Assembly: GCA_009693785.1 (NCBI GenBank)
Contig: SHWP01000015.1
Location: forward strand, 1 to 60,263
Source: Rhodospirillaceae bacterium
GTDB lineage: Bacteria; Pseudomonadota; Alphaproteobacteria; Rhodospirillales; Rhodospirillaceae
Direction: 5' to 3'
Length of the DNA: 60,263 nt
The notes beneath the pieces were generated by a model. That model saw only the letters and a list, made by a program, of their open reading frames with translations. It was not told the origin of the DNA and ran no database searches. Below are positions 60,189 to 60,263 of the stretch, one piece after another (the first letter of the stretch is position 1; each line of letters begins with the position of its first letter). Made by a program: the position numbers and the translations under genes.

Positions 60189-60263
60189 ATGGCCTACGCA
60201 AGCAAGCTTCGAATGAAGGCCGGCACTCGCACTCGGATCGAGGCGATTGTCGCCGACGGTAAC
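60189..60263 (+). CDS. Start of an IS630-type transposase (partial, runs off the window)
   Basis: From ATG 60189 the frame stays open to the window edge and reads KAGTRTRIEAIVADGN, resembling the opening RLEAIVADRN of one IS630 transposase branch. Upstream, GACTCGC (60163-60169) and GCGAGTC (60176-60182) form a hairpin inside ATTCCC...GGGAAT, which could be the element's end. Only 25 codons are visible, so the call is tentative. Confidence 0.45.
   Translation, partial: MAYASKLRMKAGTRTRIEAIVADGN

Overview
The window looks like a chromosomal segment of a moderately GC-rich Gram-negative bacterium, most probably an alphaproteobacterium. The reasons are two TonB-dependent receptors, an RND efflux pair, many twin-arginine (Tat) leaders, a PmtA-like lipid methyltransferase and a 16-bp parS site at 23786-23801. 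No rRNA, tRNA, CRISPR array or phage module was recognised. About fifty protein genes or gene remnants are supported, and none of them is a recognisable DNA-binding transcription regulator.

Layout. 1-470: small hairpin repeats and a 48-codon ORF. 472-13000: metabolic genes (SDR, MBL hydrolase, RraA, DUF1838, amidohydrolase, an orphan peptide-type binding protein, DUF885), interrupted by a housekeeping RNA uracil-C5 methyltransferase. 13052-21973: a secreted SUMF1-type protein paired with an MFS carrier, an orphan hybrid histidine kinase, and a leftward bicupin - alpha/beta hydrolase - MFS operon. 22066-23824: a scarred stretch with a small NTF2-like gene between short repeats, the tail of a glutathione S-transferase, a TauE/SafE exporter and a palindrome-rich spacer carrying parS.

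25463-39613 is the most distinctive part. It holds a TonB receptor, a secreted CHRD protein, a NrfD/DmsC-like membrane anchor, a molybdopterin catalytic subunit without an export leader, a four-cluster ferredoxin subunit and a fumarate-reductase-like flavoprotein. These are followed on the same strand by a secreted protein of unknown family, a DUF1592 lipoprotein with one CxxCH motif, a DUF1552 protein and a secreted repeat protein. Inference: an uptake-plus-redox system for an unidentified, probably hydrophobic, organic substrate.

40047-49504 (leftward) carries a beta-propeller, a lipid kinase, a sulfatase-fold transferase and a PmtA-like methyltransferase (a possible membrane-lipid tailoring operon), then an RND permease with its adaptor. 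49731-56433 (rightward) carries DUF1801, DUF188, a second TonB receptor, three tandem secreted VOC proteins (the third interrupted by an amber codon) and an M24-fold protein. The right end has a CDF-like membrane protein, an AhpD/CMD-like protein, a second orphan binding protein whose likely start codon lies in an interspersed repeat, a frameshifted Sel1-repeat gene, and probably the first codons of an IS630-type transposase.

All family names come from reading motifs and overall similarity by eye. No database search was run.
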